From Zhenhengia yiwuensis (GTDB taxonomy: Bacteria; Bacillota; Clostridia; Lachnospirales; Cellulosilyticaceae): a stretch of DNA of 64,000 nt. This document shows, in pieces, positions 1 to 7,851 of the stretch (its first letter is position 1; each line of letters begins with the position of its first letter). The notes beneath the pieces were generated by a model. The model saw only the letters and a program-made list of their open reading frames with translations. It was not told the DNA's origin and did no database searches. The DNA is taken from positions 1-64,000 of the forward strand of contig NZ_JACRSY010000003.1 in NCBI RefSeq assembly GCF_014384995.1, given 5' to 3'. Both the position numbers and the translations under genes were made by a program.

Positions 1-54
1 AGAAACTAGGATGGATGAGCCCAGTAGAATACAGGGTGAGCCTCTTAGCTGCAT

Positions 55-92
55 AAAGAAATAGCGTAGCAGCTTAAACGCTACTACGCTAT
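55..92 (-). terminator. Rho-independent terminator of the flavoprotein gene
   Basis: A 13-bp stem with one mismatch lies at 61-92. Read on the minus strand it is followed by TTCTTT. It sits about 60 bases beyond the stop of the flavoprotein gene. The rest of 1-152 shows no gene. Confidence 0.6.
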
Positions 93-152
93 AAAGTCTA
101 ACTTATTGGGGTCACATCAATATAGGCTCTAGCTGTTTTTTATATAATAATA

Positions 153-1988
153 TTATTTTGCAGTAGTTAAAGCACTGTTTACCGCTTCAAATACAGCAGT
201 ACTTGAGTTAGATGCACCTGTTACAGCATCAATGCCTTCTGTAGATTGGTTATAAATAATATCTGGAATTAAATCATTTTGAATAGACATAAAGATTGAA
301 GATGTTTCATGATGTTCAAGAACTTCGATAGTATCAATGAAACCATCTTTTACAGTTACTTCAACTTTAATGGTACCGTTGTTACCAGTTGCTTCACCTT
401 GGTAAACACCATCTTTGAAGCTAGCAGTAGCAGTTTCATTTATTTTTGGTGTAGAAGCTTCTTCTTTTTCAGAAACTGTAGTAGCACCTATACCACCATC
501 TGCCATAGCAAGTGTAGCAGCTTTAGTACCAGCTTGACGTCCAAATACAATAATATCTGCTAAAGCATTACCACCAAGACGCTCAGCGCCATGTACACCA
601 CCTGTTACTTCACCAGCAGCAAATAAACCAGGAATAATATTACCATCTGTATTTACAACTTCAGCATTTGTATTGATTTTGATACCACCCATTGTATGGT
701 GAACACCTGGTGCAATTTTGATTGCATAGTAAGGTGCTTTTTCAAAGGCAATATCCATACCAGCGCTACGTCCAAATGCAGCATCAATACCTGATTTTAC
801 AGAGTCATTCCATGCAGCGATTGTTGCTTTAAGAGTATCCGCATCCATTCCAAGAGCAGTTGCTAAAGCTTCAGGTGTTTCACCTTCAGTTGTAAGGCCT
901 TGCGCTACATATTTTTCGATTGCTTTTAAGCTTTCGCGTACACCTTGGTCAAACACAAGGTATGCATATTGATCTTCTTGCTCTAAGACAGCAGCAGATA
1001 CTTTGTCGCGAGTGGACATTTCATCTGTAAAACGTTCGCCTTTAGTATTTACAAGAATTGCACCATTACCGCGAACAGCTTCTGTAATAAGAGCAGCTGT
1101 TTCAGGATGAACTGTTGGGTGAATCTGAATTTGCTCAATATCGTCAAGAGCTGCACCAAGAGCTTCAGCTAAGATAATTCCATCACCTGTTGCACCTGGT
1201 TGGTTTGTACTAATAAAGCCATCAAGTTGTGGCTGATATTTTGTGTAAAGTTCTGGATTATTTCCAAATCCACCAGATGCAATAACAACAGCATCTGCTT
1301 TGATGATGTAAGAAGTTTTTTCACCATTTTCTGTAGCAATTGCTTTAATACCTGTTACTTTATCATTTTCGTAAATAACTTCAGTTGCTTCAGTGTTGAG
1401 CATTGTATCAATACCACGTTGTTCTGTATTTTGATAAAGAACATTTACTAAATGATCACCTACAGGAGCACCACCAGTTGGTCTATGAGCACGCTTGAAA
1501 GATGCGCCACCAAGGGAACCTACATCAGAAAGATCAGCACCTAAATCTGTAAGCCAAGCTACAGCATCGGCAGCATTTTCAGTCATAAATTTAACAAGTT
1601 CAGGATCGTTGAGTTCCTCTCCACCCTTCATTGTGTCAGTATAGTGAACTTCAACAGTATCTTCAATTCCAGCTTCTTTTTGAAAAGTTGTTCCAGCAGC
1701 GTTTAGACCACCTGTTGCACGAGCAGTATTTCCGCCAACGAAAGGCATTTTTTCTACTAAAATAACATGAGCTCCAGCATCATGTGCTTCAATAGCAGCA
1801 CTTAAGCCACCACCACCAGCACCGATAACGATAACATCTGTTTCAAGTGTAAGAGTTTCTTGTGCTGATTCAGTTACTTCTGTTGTAACTTCTTTTTCTA
1901 CTTGAGTAGGTGTAGAAGCACAACCTGTTAATAGGGAAACTGATAAACCTAAGCAAGCTATAGTAGATAAAAGTTTTTTCATCTTCAT
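153..1988 (-). CDS. Secreted fumarate-reductase-like flavoprotein (lipoprotein with FMN-binding domain)
   Basis: This 611-aa protein is an FAD-dependent reductase of the flavocytochrome c / fumarate reductase / urocanate reductase family, predicted to sit on the outer face of the membrane. The signal peptide ends in LLTGC, so Cys23 would be lipidated. An FAD dinucleotide-binding motif (IGAGGGG) is near residues 55-61. Residues matching the fumarate reductase active site are present: His about 290 in HPT, Arg about 327 in STRDK, HHTMGG about 430 and RLGGNA about 470. The C-terminal FMN_bind domain carries DAVTGAS, in which Thr590 is the expected site of covalent FMN attachment. I chose the ATG at 1988 because GAGGG lies 8 bases upstream; an upstream in-frame ATG at 2030 has no such site. 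It appears monocistronic. The natural substrate cannot be told from sequence. Confidence 0.9.
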   Translation of the reverse strand: MKMKKLLSTIACLGLSVSLLTGCASTPTQVEKEVTTEVTESAQETLTLETDVIVIGAGGGGLSAAIEAHDAGAHVILVEKMPFVGGNTARATGGLNAAGTTFQKEAGIEDTVEVHYTDTMKGGEELNDPELVKFMTENAADAVAWLTDLGADLSDVGSLGGASFKRAHRPTGGAPVGDHLVNVLYQNTEQRGIDTMLNTEATEVIYENDKVTGIKAIATENGEKTSYIIKADAVVIASGGFGNNPELYTKYQPQLDGFISTNQPGATGDGIILAEALGAALDDIEQIQIHPTVHPETAALITEAVRGNGAILVNTKGERFTDEMSTRDKVSAAVLEQEDQYAYLVFDQGVRESLKAIEKYVAQGLTTEGETPEALATALGMDADTLKATIAAWNDSVKSGIDAAFGRSAGMDIAFEKAPYYAIKIAPGVHHTMGGIKINTNAEVVNTDGNIIPGLFAAGEVTGGVHGAERLGGNALADIIVFGRQAGTKAATLAMADGGIGATTVSEKEEASTPKINETATASFKDGVYQGEATGNNGTIKVEVTVKDGFIDTIEVLEHHETSSIFMSIQNDLIPDIIYNQSTEGIDAVTGASNSSTAVFEAVNSALTTAK

Positions 1989-2144
1989 AATAATATCCCT
2001 CTTTATGTTTGATAAATTATTGTCAAACATAGTGTATCATAGTATAAAAAATAAATATATAGCTTAACATAATGTCTGAACAGGAAATATATTATGTGTT
2101 GTTTTAAATAATTTTAATAAGTGTAAAATTATTTAAAAAATGTA

Positions 2145-2173
2145 TTGAATTAAATTGATAGGAGTTTTATAAT
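2145..2173 (+). promoter_or_regulatory. Promoter of tRNA-Glu
   Basis: TTGAAT at 2145-2150 and TATAAT at 2168-2173 are separated by 17 bases. The mature tRNA starts only 12 bases after the -10 box, so the precursor has almost no leader. Confidence 0.75.
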
Positions 2174-2184
2174 ATATAGTACAA

Positions 2185-2256
2185 GGCCCGTTGGTCAAGA
2201 GGTCAAGACGCCACCCTCTCACGGTGGACTCAGGGGTTCGATTCCCCTACGGGTCA
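2185..2256 (+). tRNA. tRNA-Glu (anticodon CTC)
   Basis: A 72-base cloverleaf. The acceptor GGCCCGT pairs with ACGGGTC, the anticodon loop CTCTCAC gives anticodon CTC, and the T arm has the TTCGATT loop. CCA is not encoded. CTC is a secondary glutamate isoacceptor that reads GAG. Confidence 0.93.
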
Positions 2257-2260
2257 TATA

Positions 2261-2303
2261 AAAAGACTTAGCAAATGTTTGCTAAGTCTTTTCTGTTTTT
2301 TCT
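2261..2303 (+). terminator. Terminator of tRNA-Glu
   Basis: A 15-bp perfect stem (2261-2275 with 2278-2292) with a two-base loop is followed by CTGTTTTTTCTG, immediately after the tRNA. Confidence 0.8.
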
Positions 2304-2330
2304 GTTATTAAATCAAATGATTGGATTCAA

Positions 2331-2360
2331 TTGACTAAGTTAATTATACTATAGTAAAAT
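2331..2360 (+). promoter_or_regulatory. Promoter of the candidate small RNA
   Basis: TTGACT at 2331-2336 and TAAAAT at 2355-2360 are 18 bases apart. Transcription would start near 2367, exactly where the first hairpin of the candidate RNA begins. Confidence 0.5.
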
Positions 2361-2366
2361 TATTTT

Positions 2367-2537
2367 ATAGGTTTTCGGAAGACCTATACACTCACTCCTT
2401 GACCTGTGAATATAAAAGTCAAGACTATAAAACTCCCCAATCTTCTTTATAGATGACCTGGTCAAGGAGGATTTTTGAACTAATTATATTGGAGATAGAT
2501 TAAAGAGGACTACTTTATAAGTGTAGGCCTCTTTTTA
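2367..2537 (+). ncRNA. Candidate structured small RNA, about 170 nt
   Basis: No reading frame is visible here, but the stretch is dense in pairing. Hairpin 1 is 2367-2372 with 2382-2387. A perfect 10-bp stem joins 2395-2404 to 2460-2469. Inside it, 2425-2431 pairs with 2446-2452, leaving an open loop that contains CUCCCCAA. A terminator (2502-2508 with 2528-2534, then TTTTT) closes the unit. It has its own promoter, and the next gene appears to have a separate one at 2612-2617, so this looks like an independent RNA rather than a leader. The exposed CUCCCC could pair with GGGGAG-type ribosome-binding sites; that is inference. I do not recognise it as tmRNA, SRP RNA, 6S RNA, a T-box or a riboswitch class I know. 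Confidence 0.5.
2502..2537 (+). terminator. Terminator of the candidate small RNA
   Basis: AAAGAGG-A-CTAC pairs with GTAG-G-CCTCTTT around a 9-base loop, followed by a run of T. Confidence 0.75.
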
Positions 2538-2642
2538 TACTTTAAATAAGGTATCGCTTATAACAATGAAATAAAATTGTAACTAGCTTTTTTTCCTAAA
2601 AAATGACATAATATAATCGACAATATACGAGGAGGGACTATG

Positions 2643-4364
2643 ATGGATTTTAGACAAGGGTATAACCGCTGGTTAAATGAAGAAAAGGTTGATGAAGCTT
2701 TAAAAAATGAACTTCAAGCAATTGAAAATGAAAAAGAGATTGAGGACAGATTTTATAAAAATCTTGAATTCGGAACAGGTGGTTTAAGAGGTAAAATTGC
2801 AGCAGGAAGCAACCGTATGAATGTTTATACAATAGGTAAAGCTACTCAAGGGCTTGCAACATACCTTTTAAAACACAAAGCTGAGCCAAGTGTCGCTATT
2901 GCATATGATTCAAGAAATATGAGTAAAGAATTTGCAGACCAAGCAGCAAGCGTACTTGCAGCAAATGGGGTAAAAGTATTCCTTTACCCATCATTAAGAC
3001 CAACACCAATGCTTTCTTTTACAGTTAGACATTTAGAAACAGATGCAGGTATTGTTATCACAGCATCTCATAACCCTAAAGAATACAATGGTTATAAAGT
3101 ATATGGTAATGATGGTGGACAAATTACAGATGAAGCTGCAAAAGAGATTTTATCTTATATTGATGCAGCAGACATCTTTGAAGATGTTAAAGTTATGACA
3201 TTAGAAAAAGCAGAAAAAGAAGGTAAATTAGAATACATTACAGAAGAAGTAGATAAAGCTTACTATCATCAAGTAGAAACTTTATGTATTCGTAAAGACC
3301 TTATTAAAGAAAAGGCGTCAGAACTTAAGATTATCTACACACCAATCCATGGTAGTGGTAATATTCCAGTTCGTACAATGCTTAATAAATTAGGTTTTAC
3401 AAATGTAGCAGTTGTTAAGGAGCAAGAACTTCCAGATGGAAACTTCCCAACAGCACCATATCCAAACCCAGAAGATAAACGTGTATTTGAGCTTGCTATT
3501 GAAATGGCAAAAGAAACAGCACCAGACCTTATCTTTGGTACAGACCCAGACTGTGACCGTATTGGTGTAGTAGTTAAAGAAAGTGCTGATAGCTATAAAG
3601 TATTAACAGGAAACCAAGTAGGTATCCTACTTAGTGACTATATCTTAAATGCACGTAAGGAAATGGGTACTTTAAGTGGACAAGATACAATTGTTAAAAC
3701 AATTGTAACTTCAGATATGGTAAAACCTATTGCGACGCATTATGGCACACAAGTAATGGATGTTTTAACAGGTTTTAAATACATTGGAGAGAAAATCAAA
3801 GAGTTCTTAGAAACAGGTGCAAATAACTTTGTATTTGGTTATGAAGAAAGCTATGGTTATTTATCAGGAGACTTCGTAAGAGATAAAGATGCTGTTATTG
3901 CTTCTGTACTTATTGCAGAGATGGCACTTTACTACCGTACACAAGGTAAAAACCTTTATGAAGCACTTGAAGATCTGTTCAAACAATATGGTTACTATAG
4001 AGAAGACTTAGTATCTATCCAGATGGAAGGGAAAGATGGTCAAGAGAAAATCCAAGCGATTATCTCTAACTTAAGAGAAAATGCACCTAAAGAAGTAGGT
4101 GGTATAAGAGTAGTAAGAGTTGAAGATTATAAACTATCTAAAGCTTACAATGTATTAGAAGGGGCAGAAGAAGCAATCTTCCTTCCAACTTCAAATGTTA
4201 TGAAATTTATTTTAGAAGATGGTAGTTGGTTTGTAGTAAGACCTTCAGGTACAGAACCAAAAATGAAAATCTATGTATCTATCATTGGACAAGATGAAAA
4301 GGATGCTACAAATAAAGTAGAAAATTTCAAAAAACAAGTTTTAGAATTAGTAGAAAATAACTAG
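2643..4364 (+). CDS. pgm: Phosphoglucomutase / phosphomannomutase family
   Basis: This cytoplasmic enzyme of the alpha-D-phosphohexomutase family interconverts hexose-1- and hexose-6-phosphates and links glycolysis to cell-wall and exopolysaccharide precursors. All four domain signatures are present in order: the phosphoserine loop TASHNP (Ser about 142), the metal loop DPDCDR (about 301-306), the sugar loop GYEES, and the phosphate-binding loop RPSGTEPK near the C-terminus. The length of 573 aa fits the Firmicute PgcA-type mutases. Two ATGs are adjacent; I prefer the one at 2643, 7 bases from GGAGG, over 2640, which is only 4 away. A -10 box TATAAT lies at 2612-2617. It is transcribed alone. 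Whether glucose, mannose or pentose phosphate is the main substrate cannot be decided here. Confidence 0.93.
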   Translation: MDFRQGYNRWLNEEKVDEALKNELQAIENEKEIEDRFYKNLEFGTGGLRGKIAAGSNRMNVYTIGKATQGLATYLLKHKAEPSVAIAYDSRNMSKEFADQAASVLAANGVKVFLYPSLRPTPMLSFTVRHLETDAGIVITASHNPKEYNGYKVYGNDGGQITDEAAKEILSYIDAADIFEDVKVMTLEKAEKEGKLEYITEEVDKAYYHQVETLCIRKDLIKEKASELKIIYTPIHGSGNIPVRTMLNKLGFTNVAVVKEQELPDGNFPTAPYPNPEDKRVFELAIEMAKETAPDLIFGTDPDCDRIGVVVKESADSYKVLTGNQVGILLSDYILNARKEMGTLSGQDTIVKTIVTSDMVKPIATHYGTQVMDVLTGFKYIGEKIKEFLETGANNFVFGYEESYGYLSGDFVRDKDAVIASVLIAEMALYYRTQGKNLYEALEDLFKQYGYYREDLVSIQMEGKDGQEKIQAIISNLRENAPKEVGGIRVVRVEDYKLSKAYNVLEGAEEAIFLPTSNVMKFILEDGSWFVVRPSGTEPKMKIYVSIIGQDEKDATNKVENFKKQVLELVENN

Positions 4365-4378
4365 TTCATTCAGCTATA

Positions 4379-4422
4379 AGAAGCTAGGTCATTTCCTAAT
4401 TTAGGTAGGCCTAGCTTTTTTT
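4379..4422 (+). terminator. Terminator after pgm
   Basis: AAGCTAGG at 4381-4388 pairs with CCTAGCTT at 4410-4417, followed by a T run. Confidence 0.8.
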
Positions 4423-4452
4423 ATATACATTGTTGTTAAAGGAGATTAAATC

Positions 4453-5241
4453 ATGAAAAGAGTAGAAAATAAAGTAGCATTAGTCACATCTTCTACAAGA
4501 GGGATTGGACTTGCTATTGCTAAAACACTTGCTAAAGAAGGTGCACGTGTATACCTTGCAGTAAGAAGATTAGATGCAGGTCAGGAGGTAGCGAATGAAA
4601 TTATTGCAGAAGGTGGATTTGCTAAGCCTGTTTACTTTGATGCTTCTAAAGTAGAGACACACATGAGTATGATTGAAGAAGTAGTTGAAGCTGAAGGACG
4701 TATAGATATTTTAGTCAATAATTATGGTTCAACAGACGTTCAAAAGGACTTAGATCTCGTAAATGGAGATACAGAAGCTTTCTTTAATATTGTTAATCAA
4801 AATCTTGAAAGTGTTTACTTACCATGTAAGGTGGCGGTACCTTATATGATTAAAAATGGTGGAGGAAGCATTATTAACATTTCTACAATTGGTTCAGTAA
4901 ACCCTGACCTTGGACGTATTGCTTATGTTGTATCTAAAGCAGCTATCAACGCGCTTACACAAAATATTGCAGTTCAGTATGCAAAAAAAGGGATAAGATG
5001 TAATGCTGTTCTTCCAGGTCTTATTGCTACGGATGCAGCCCTTAATAATATGTCAGAGGAGTTCTTAGAACATTTCTTAAGACATGTACCACTTAACCGT
5101 ACAGGGTATCCTCAAGATATTGCTAATGCAGTACTTTTCTTTGCAAGTGATGAATCTTCTTATATTACAGGTACACTTCAAGAAGTAGCAGGTGGATTTG
5201 GTATGCCATCACCTATTTATGGGGATGCTGTTAAGAAATAA
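4453..5241 (+). CDS. Short-chain dehydrogenase resembling 7-alpha-hydroxysteroid dehydrogenase
   Basis: A 262-aa NAD(P)-dependent classical SDR. The cofactor motif is TSSTRGIG (residues 12-19) and NNYG follows at 89-92. The active site has Ser in NISTIGS, Tyr158 and Lys162 (YxxxK). The unusual TSSTRGIG start, NNYG, NISTIGS, VLPGLI and the ending EVAGGF closely match what I remember of clostridial 7-alpha-hydroxysteroid dehydrogenases, which oxidise the 7-hydroxyl of bile acids. That assignment is from memory of family sequences. Related enzymes act on other secondary alcohols, so the substrate is unproven. The gene starts with AGGAG 7 bases before ATG and is followed after 21 bases by a 2H phosphoesterase gene, possibly co-transcribed. 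Confidence 0.85.
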   Translation: MKRVENKVALVTSSTRGIGLAIAKTLAKEGARVYLAVRRLDAGQEVANEIIAEGGFAKPVYFDASKVETHMSMIEEVVEAEGRIDILVNNYGSTDVQKDLDLVNGDTEAFFNIVNQNLESVYLPCKVAVPYMIKNGGGSIINISTIGSVNPDLGRIAYVVSKAAINALTQNIAVQYAKKGIRCNAVLPGLIATDAALNNMSEEFLEHFLRHVPLNRTGYPQDIANAVLFFASDESSYITGTLQEVAGGFGMPSPIYGDAVKK

Positions 5242-5262
5242 GGTTATTTTAGGAGGGAGTTT

Positions 5263-5790
5263 ATGAGATATGTCGTTGTTTGTGATGTCCTAGGTGAGGG
5301 TGGTCGGTTTAATAATAACCTTAGAAGAGAGGTTTATGAAAAACTAGGAGTAAAATCTTCTTCATTGCCGGCCCACTTTACGATTAAGGCGCCTTTTGAA
5401 CATGAAGGTTCTATAGAGGACCTTGAGAAAGTGTTAGAAGTATTTTGTCATAAGGAACATGCAGCACCTTTTAGACTTAAAGGCTATGATCACTTTGATG
5501 ATAGAGTGGTTTACATGCATGTAGACATGTCTGATGAAGGCCAAGCTATGCATAGCAGATTGATTGATGCAATGGCTGAGGTACCTTATATTATTTTTGA
5601 TAAAAAAGATGGAAAAGATAAGATTTTTCATGTGACAGTATCTTCTAAGAAAGTAGCACCTATGTATAACAAGCTATGGGATTATGTACATCAGTATCCT
5701 TGTGATTTTGAATGTATGTTTGATAACATTAGCCTATATAGATGGGATGACTATAAATGGCAATTACACAAAAAATTTGAATTAAAATAA
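5263..5790 (+). CDS. 2H phosphoesterase / 2'-5' RNA ligase family protein
   Basis: A 175-aa protein with the two HxT signatures of the 2H phosphoesterase superfamily, HFTI (about residue 38) and HVTV (about residue 125), which would supply the twin catalytic histidines. Members cleave 2',3'-cyclic phosphates or 2'-5' linkages in RNA or nucleotides; the bacterial physiological substrate is usually unknown. GGAGGG precedes the ATG. The gene follows the dehydrogenase by 21 bases and ends at a strong terminator, so the two may form a short operon. Assignment to the superfamily is secure; the reaction is not. Confidence 0.8.
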   Translation: MRYVVVCDVLGEGGRFNNNLRREVYEKLGVKSSSLPAHFTIKAPFEHEGSIEDLEKVLEVFCHKEHAAPFRLKGYDHFDDRVVYMHVDMSDEGQAMHSRLIDAMAEVPYIIFDKKDGKDKIFHVTVSSKKVAPMYNKLWDYVHQYPCDFECMFDNISLYRWDDYKWQLHKKFELK

Positions 5791-5794
5791 TGGT

Positions 5795-5838
5795 AAAGGG
5801 ATTAGACATTAAAATAAGATGTTTAATCCCTTTGTTGT
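5795..5838 (+). terminator. Terminator after the 2H phosphoesterase gene
   Basis: A 15-bp stem with one G-U-type mismatch (5795-5809 with 5819-5833) ends in CCCTTTGTTGTT. Confidence 0.75.
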
Positions 5839-5876
5839 TATTACAATTTGAATATAAAGAAAGTTTGTTTATGTAG

Positions 5877-5908
5877 TTGAATTATAATATTATACGACGT
5901 ATAATATT
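5877..5908 (+). promoter_or_regulatory. Promoter with perfect palindromic operator for the PadR operon
   Basis: TTGAAT (5877-5882) and TATAAT (5900-5905) are 17 bases apart. A perfect 11-1-11 inverted repeat, AATATTATACG-A-CGTATAATATT (5886-5908), fills most of the spacer and covers the -10 box. A dimeric repressor bound here would exclude RNA polymerase. Because the first gene of the operon is a PadR regulator, autorepression is the simple reading. Confidence 0.75.
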
Positions 5909-5948
5909 GATGAATGAATAATATCATGCAGACAAAGGAGTAGAAGCT

Positions 5949-6269
5949 GTGGCAATTCAACTAGGAGGTAATTTGTTAGAAGCATGTGTACTGGCTGTTG
6001 TGCGTAATGAAGATGTTTATGGTTATCGTCTTACACAAGAGGTAAGGGAAGCCTTAGACATTTCGGAGTCCACACTTTACCCCGTATTAAGGAGATTACA
6101 AAAAGAGGGGTATTTACACGCTTATGATGAACCTTATCAAGGAAGAAACAGAAGGTACTATCAGATTACAGAATTAGGACATCAGAAGTATGAGGAGTTT
6201 TTAAAGGAATGGGATGTCTACAAGAAAAAAGTAGACCATATTTTAGTAGGAGGAGTAGAACATGAATAG
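5949..6269 (+). CDS. PadR family transcriptional regulator
   Basis: A 106-aa winged-helix DNA-binding protein. The pattern YGYRLTQEVREAL, then SESTLYPVLRRLQKEGYL, then GRNRRYYQITELG is the standard PadR fold: helix-turn-helix, recognition helix and beta-wing. The start is GTG at 5949, 8 bases after AAAGGAG. It overlaps the next gene by 8 bases. Small PadR regulators of this type usually repress their own operon with a HAAS/DUF1700 membrane protein and respond to envelope stress or small molecules; the palindrome over the -10 box at 5886-5908 fits that. The inducer is unknown. Confidence 0.92.
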   Translation: MAIQLGGNLLEACVLAVVRNEDVYGYRLTQEVREALDISESTLYPVLRRLQKEGYLHAYDEPYQGRNRRYYQITELGHQKYEEFLKEWDVYKKKVDHILVGGVEHE

Positions 6270-6858
6270 GGAATTGTTTATGAGAGAGCTAGCAGGTAGA
6301 CTGTCTAGGTTGCCAGAAGAAGAACGGTTAGCAGCTATGCAATACTATGAAGAATATTTTGATGAAGCAGGACCAGATAGGGAAGAGGAGGTGATTAGGG
6401 GACTTGGGAGCCCATCTGATATTGCTAAGCAGCTTCTTGCAGAATTTGTTGTCAAGGAAGCAGAAGTAAAACCTATGAAGCCAAAGCAAAGTTTTCAAGC
6501 AGTATGGATTGTTATTGCAGCACTATTTGCGGGGCCAATCGCACTGCCACTAGCTTTTGTAGTAGCAATTTTAGTATTTGCCGGATTTGTAACAATAGGC
6601 TCTCTTGTTTTTGCGGGAGTAATCACAGCAGTAGCTTTGCTTGGCGCTGCTAGTATTGTCTTAGTTGTAGGAATAAAGATGTTATTTATTCAACCAGCGA
6701 CGGGCCTTGTGATGGTAGGAGGGTGTTTAGCTTTAATTGGAGTTGGTCTATTAGTAGGACTTTTAATGTACATTGTAATTGGCAAAGGATTACCTATGAT
6801 TGCAAAAGGAGTTATTAGTTTATTTAATCGCCTTAAAGGGGGAACGGCCACATGTTAA
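6262..6858 (+). CDS. HAAS / DUF1700 domain membrane protein
   Basis: A 198-aa protein with an N-terminal soluble helical domain (residues 1-65: LxxELAGRLSRLPEEER, YYEEYFDEA, LGSPSDIAKQLL), which is the HAAS/DUF1700 signature, and then three hydrophobic segments at about 75-100, 105-130 and 145-175. Such proteins are routinely encoded with PadR regulators and are thought to transmit membrane state to them or to partner proteins; the mechanism is not established. It overlaps padR by 8 bases and the DUF4097 gene by 7 bases, so the three are translationally coupled. Confidence 0.88.
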   Translation: MNRELFMRELAGRLSRLPEEERLAAMQYYEEYFDEAGPDREEEVIRGLGSPSDIAKQLLAEFVVKEAEVKPMKPKQSFQAVWIVIAALFAGPIALPLAFVVAILVFAGFVTIGSLVFAGVITAVALLGAASIVLVVGIKMLFIQPATGLVMVGGCLALIGVGLLVGLLMYIVIGKGLPMIAKGVISLFNRLKGGTATC

Positions 6859-7847
6859 AAAAATCAACGATAGTAGCTATAGCAGGTAGTTTAATTGTAG
6901 GAGGTATAGGCCTAAGTACAGTAGGATTAGCCTTAGGTGGGGAGTCTTCAGTACATTTTGATTCATTTTTAGAACTAAGTGAACCTACTTTTGAAAAAGA
7001 ATATAGCCAGAAGATAATAGAGGCACAATCAGAATTAAGAATGACAATGGATAGAGAAGAAAAACTTGATACAGGTGAGGTTAAGCAAAAAGGTTGGGAG
7101 AAACTAGATGGTTTTAGTGAAATGAAAGTGGAAGTTGGAACAGTTGATTTTAATGTAGTCATAGGGGAAGACTATAAGATTGAGGTAGATGTAAAAACTA
7201 ATGTAGATCTTAGCTATGATATTAGGGGAGAAAAGCTTTATATCAAGCAGAAAAATATAGAACAGTATAGAAGAAATAATGGCTTTAGAAGTAACTTAAA
7301 TGATGGAACCATAACAGTGATGATTCCCCAAGATGCAAAACTTGAGGAGGTTATACTTAATTTAGGTGTAGGAGAAGGGCATTTAGAGGGAATTACAGTA
7401 AATGAGTTAGAAATTAGCAATGGCGTAGGCAGTATGAATATTAATAATGTAGTCGCTAATAATGCACATATTACAGGTGGTGTGGGAGACATAAAGGTAG
7501 AAGATTTTAAAGTAAAAGGTGTTGTTTTTGATAGTGGGGTAGGTGATCTTAATGTTACAAGCCTTGTAAGTGATAGATTAGAGGCGAATATGGGTGTAGG
7601 TGATGTATCTATACAAGGAGACATTCAGGGAGATATAGAAATAGGTGGAGGATTAGGATCATTAAGACTTGAATTAGTAGGGCAGGAGAAAGACTATAAC
7701 TATTTTATCTCAAGAGGTGGTGGCCATATTACTATTAATGAAATGAACCAATTTGGTTTAGGTGATGTGAAAGTTAATAATAATAGCCAGTACAATATAG
7801 AAATTGAAGCTGGCTTAGGTGAGATTCTAATAAAAACGGATAAATAG
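6852..7847 (+). CDS. DUF4097 family beta-repeat envelope protein
   Basis: A 331-aa protein with one N-terminal membrane anchor (residues 5-27), a charged stalk, and a repeated beta-strand domain from about residue 85. The domain shows regularly spaced motifs GVGEGHLEG, GVGSMNI, GVGDIKV, GVGDLNV, GVGDVSI, GLGSLRL, GLGDVKV and GLGEILI, about 17-25 residues apart, typical of the DUF4097/LiaG-like right-handed beta-helix. It probably lies outside the membrane. It is the third gene of the PadR operon with a 7-base overlap. DUF4097 proteins accompany HAAS proteins and cell-envelope stress systems in Firmicutes; no enzymatic role is evident. Confidence 0.85.
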   Translation: MLKKSTIVAIAGSLIVGGIGLSTVGLALGGESSVHFDSFLELSEPTFEKEYSQKIIEAQSELRMTMDREEKLDTGEVKQKGWEKLDGFSEMKVEVGTVDFNVVIGEDYKIEVDVKTNVDLSYDIRGEKLYIKQKNIEQYRRNNGFRSNLNDGTITVMIPQDAKLEEVILNLGVGEGHLEGITVNELEISNGVGSMNINNVVANNAHITGGVGDIKVEDFKVKGVVFDSGVGDLNVTSLVSDRLEANMGVGDVSIQGDIQGDIEIGGGLGSLRLELVGQEKDYNYFISRGGGHITINEMNQFGLGDVKVNNNSQYNIEIEAGLGEILIKTDK

Positions 7848-7851
7848 AGAG

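Noticed and set aside
2463..2482. AAGGAGG followed by TTG inside the candidate small RNA
   Set aside because: The frame from the TTG stops after two codons (TTG AAC TAA), so it is not a gene start; the AAGGAG is needed for the 10-bp stem.
7238..7624. A long antisense frame within the DUF4097 gene
   Set aside because: It mirrors the regular GVGD repeats of the sense strand (low-complexity Pro/Thr/Ser), with no ribosome site.
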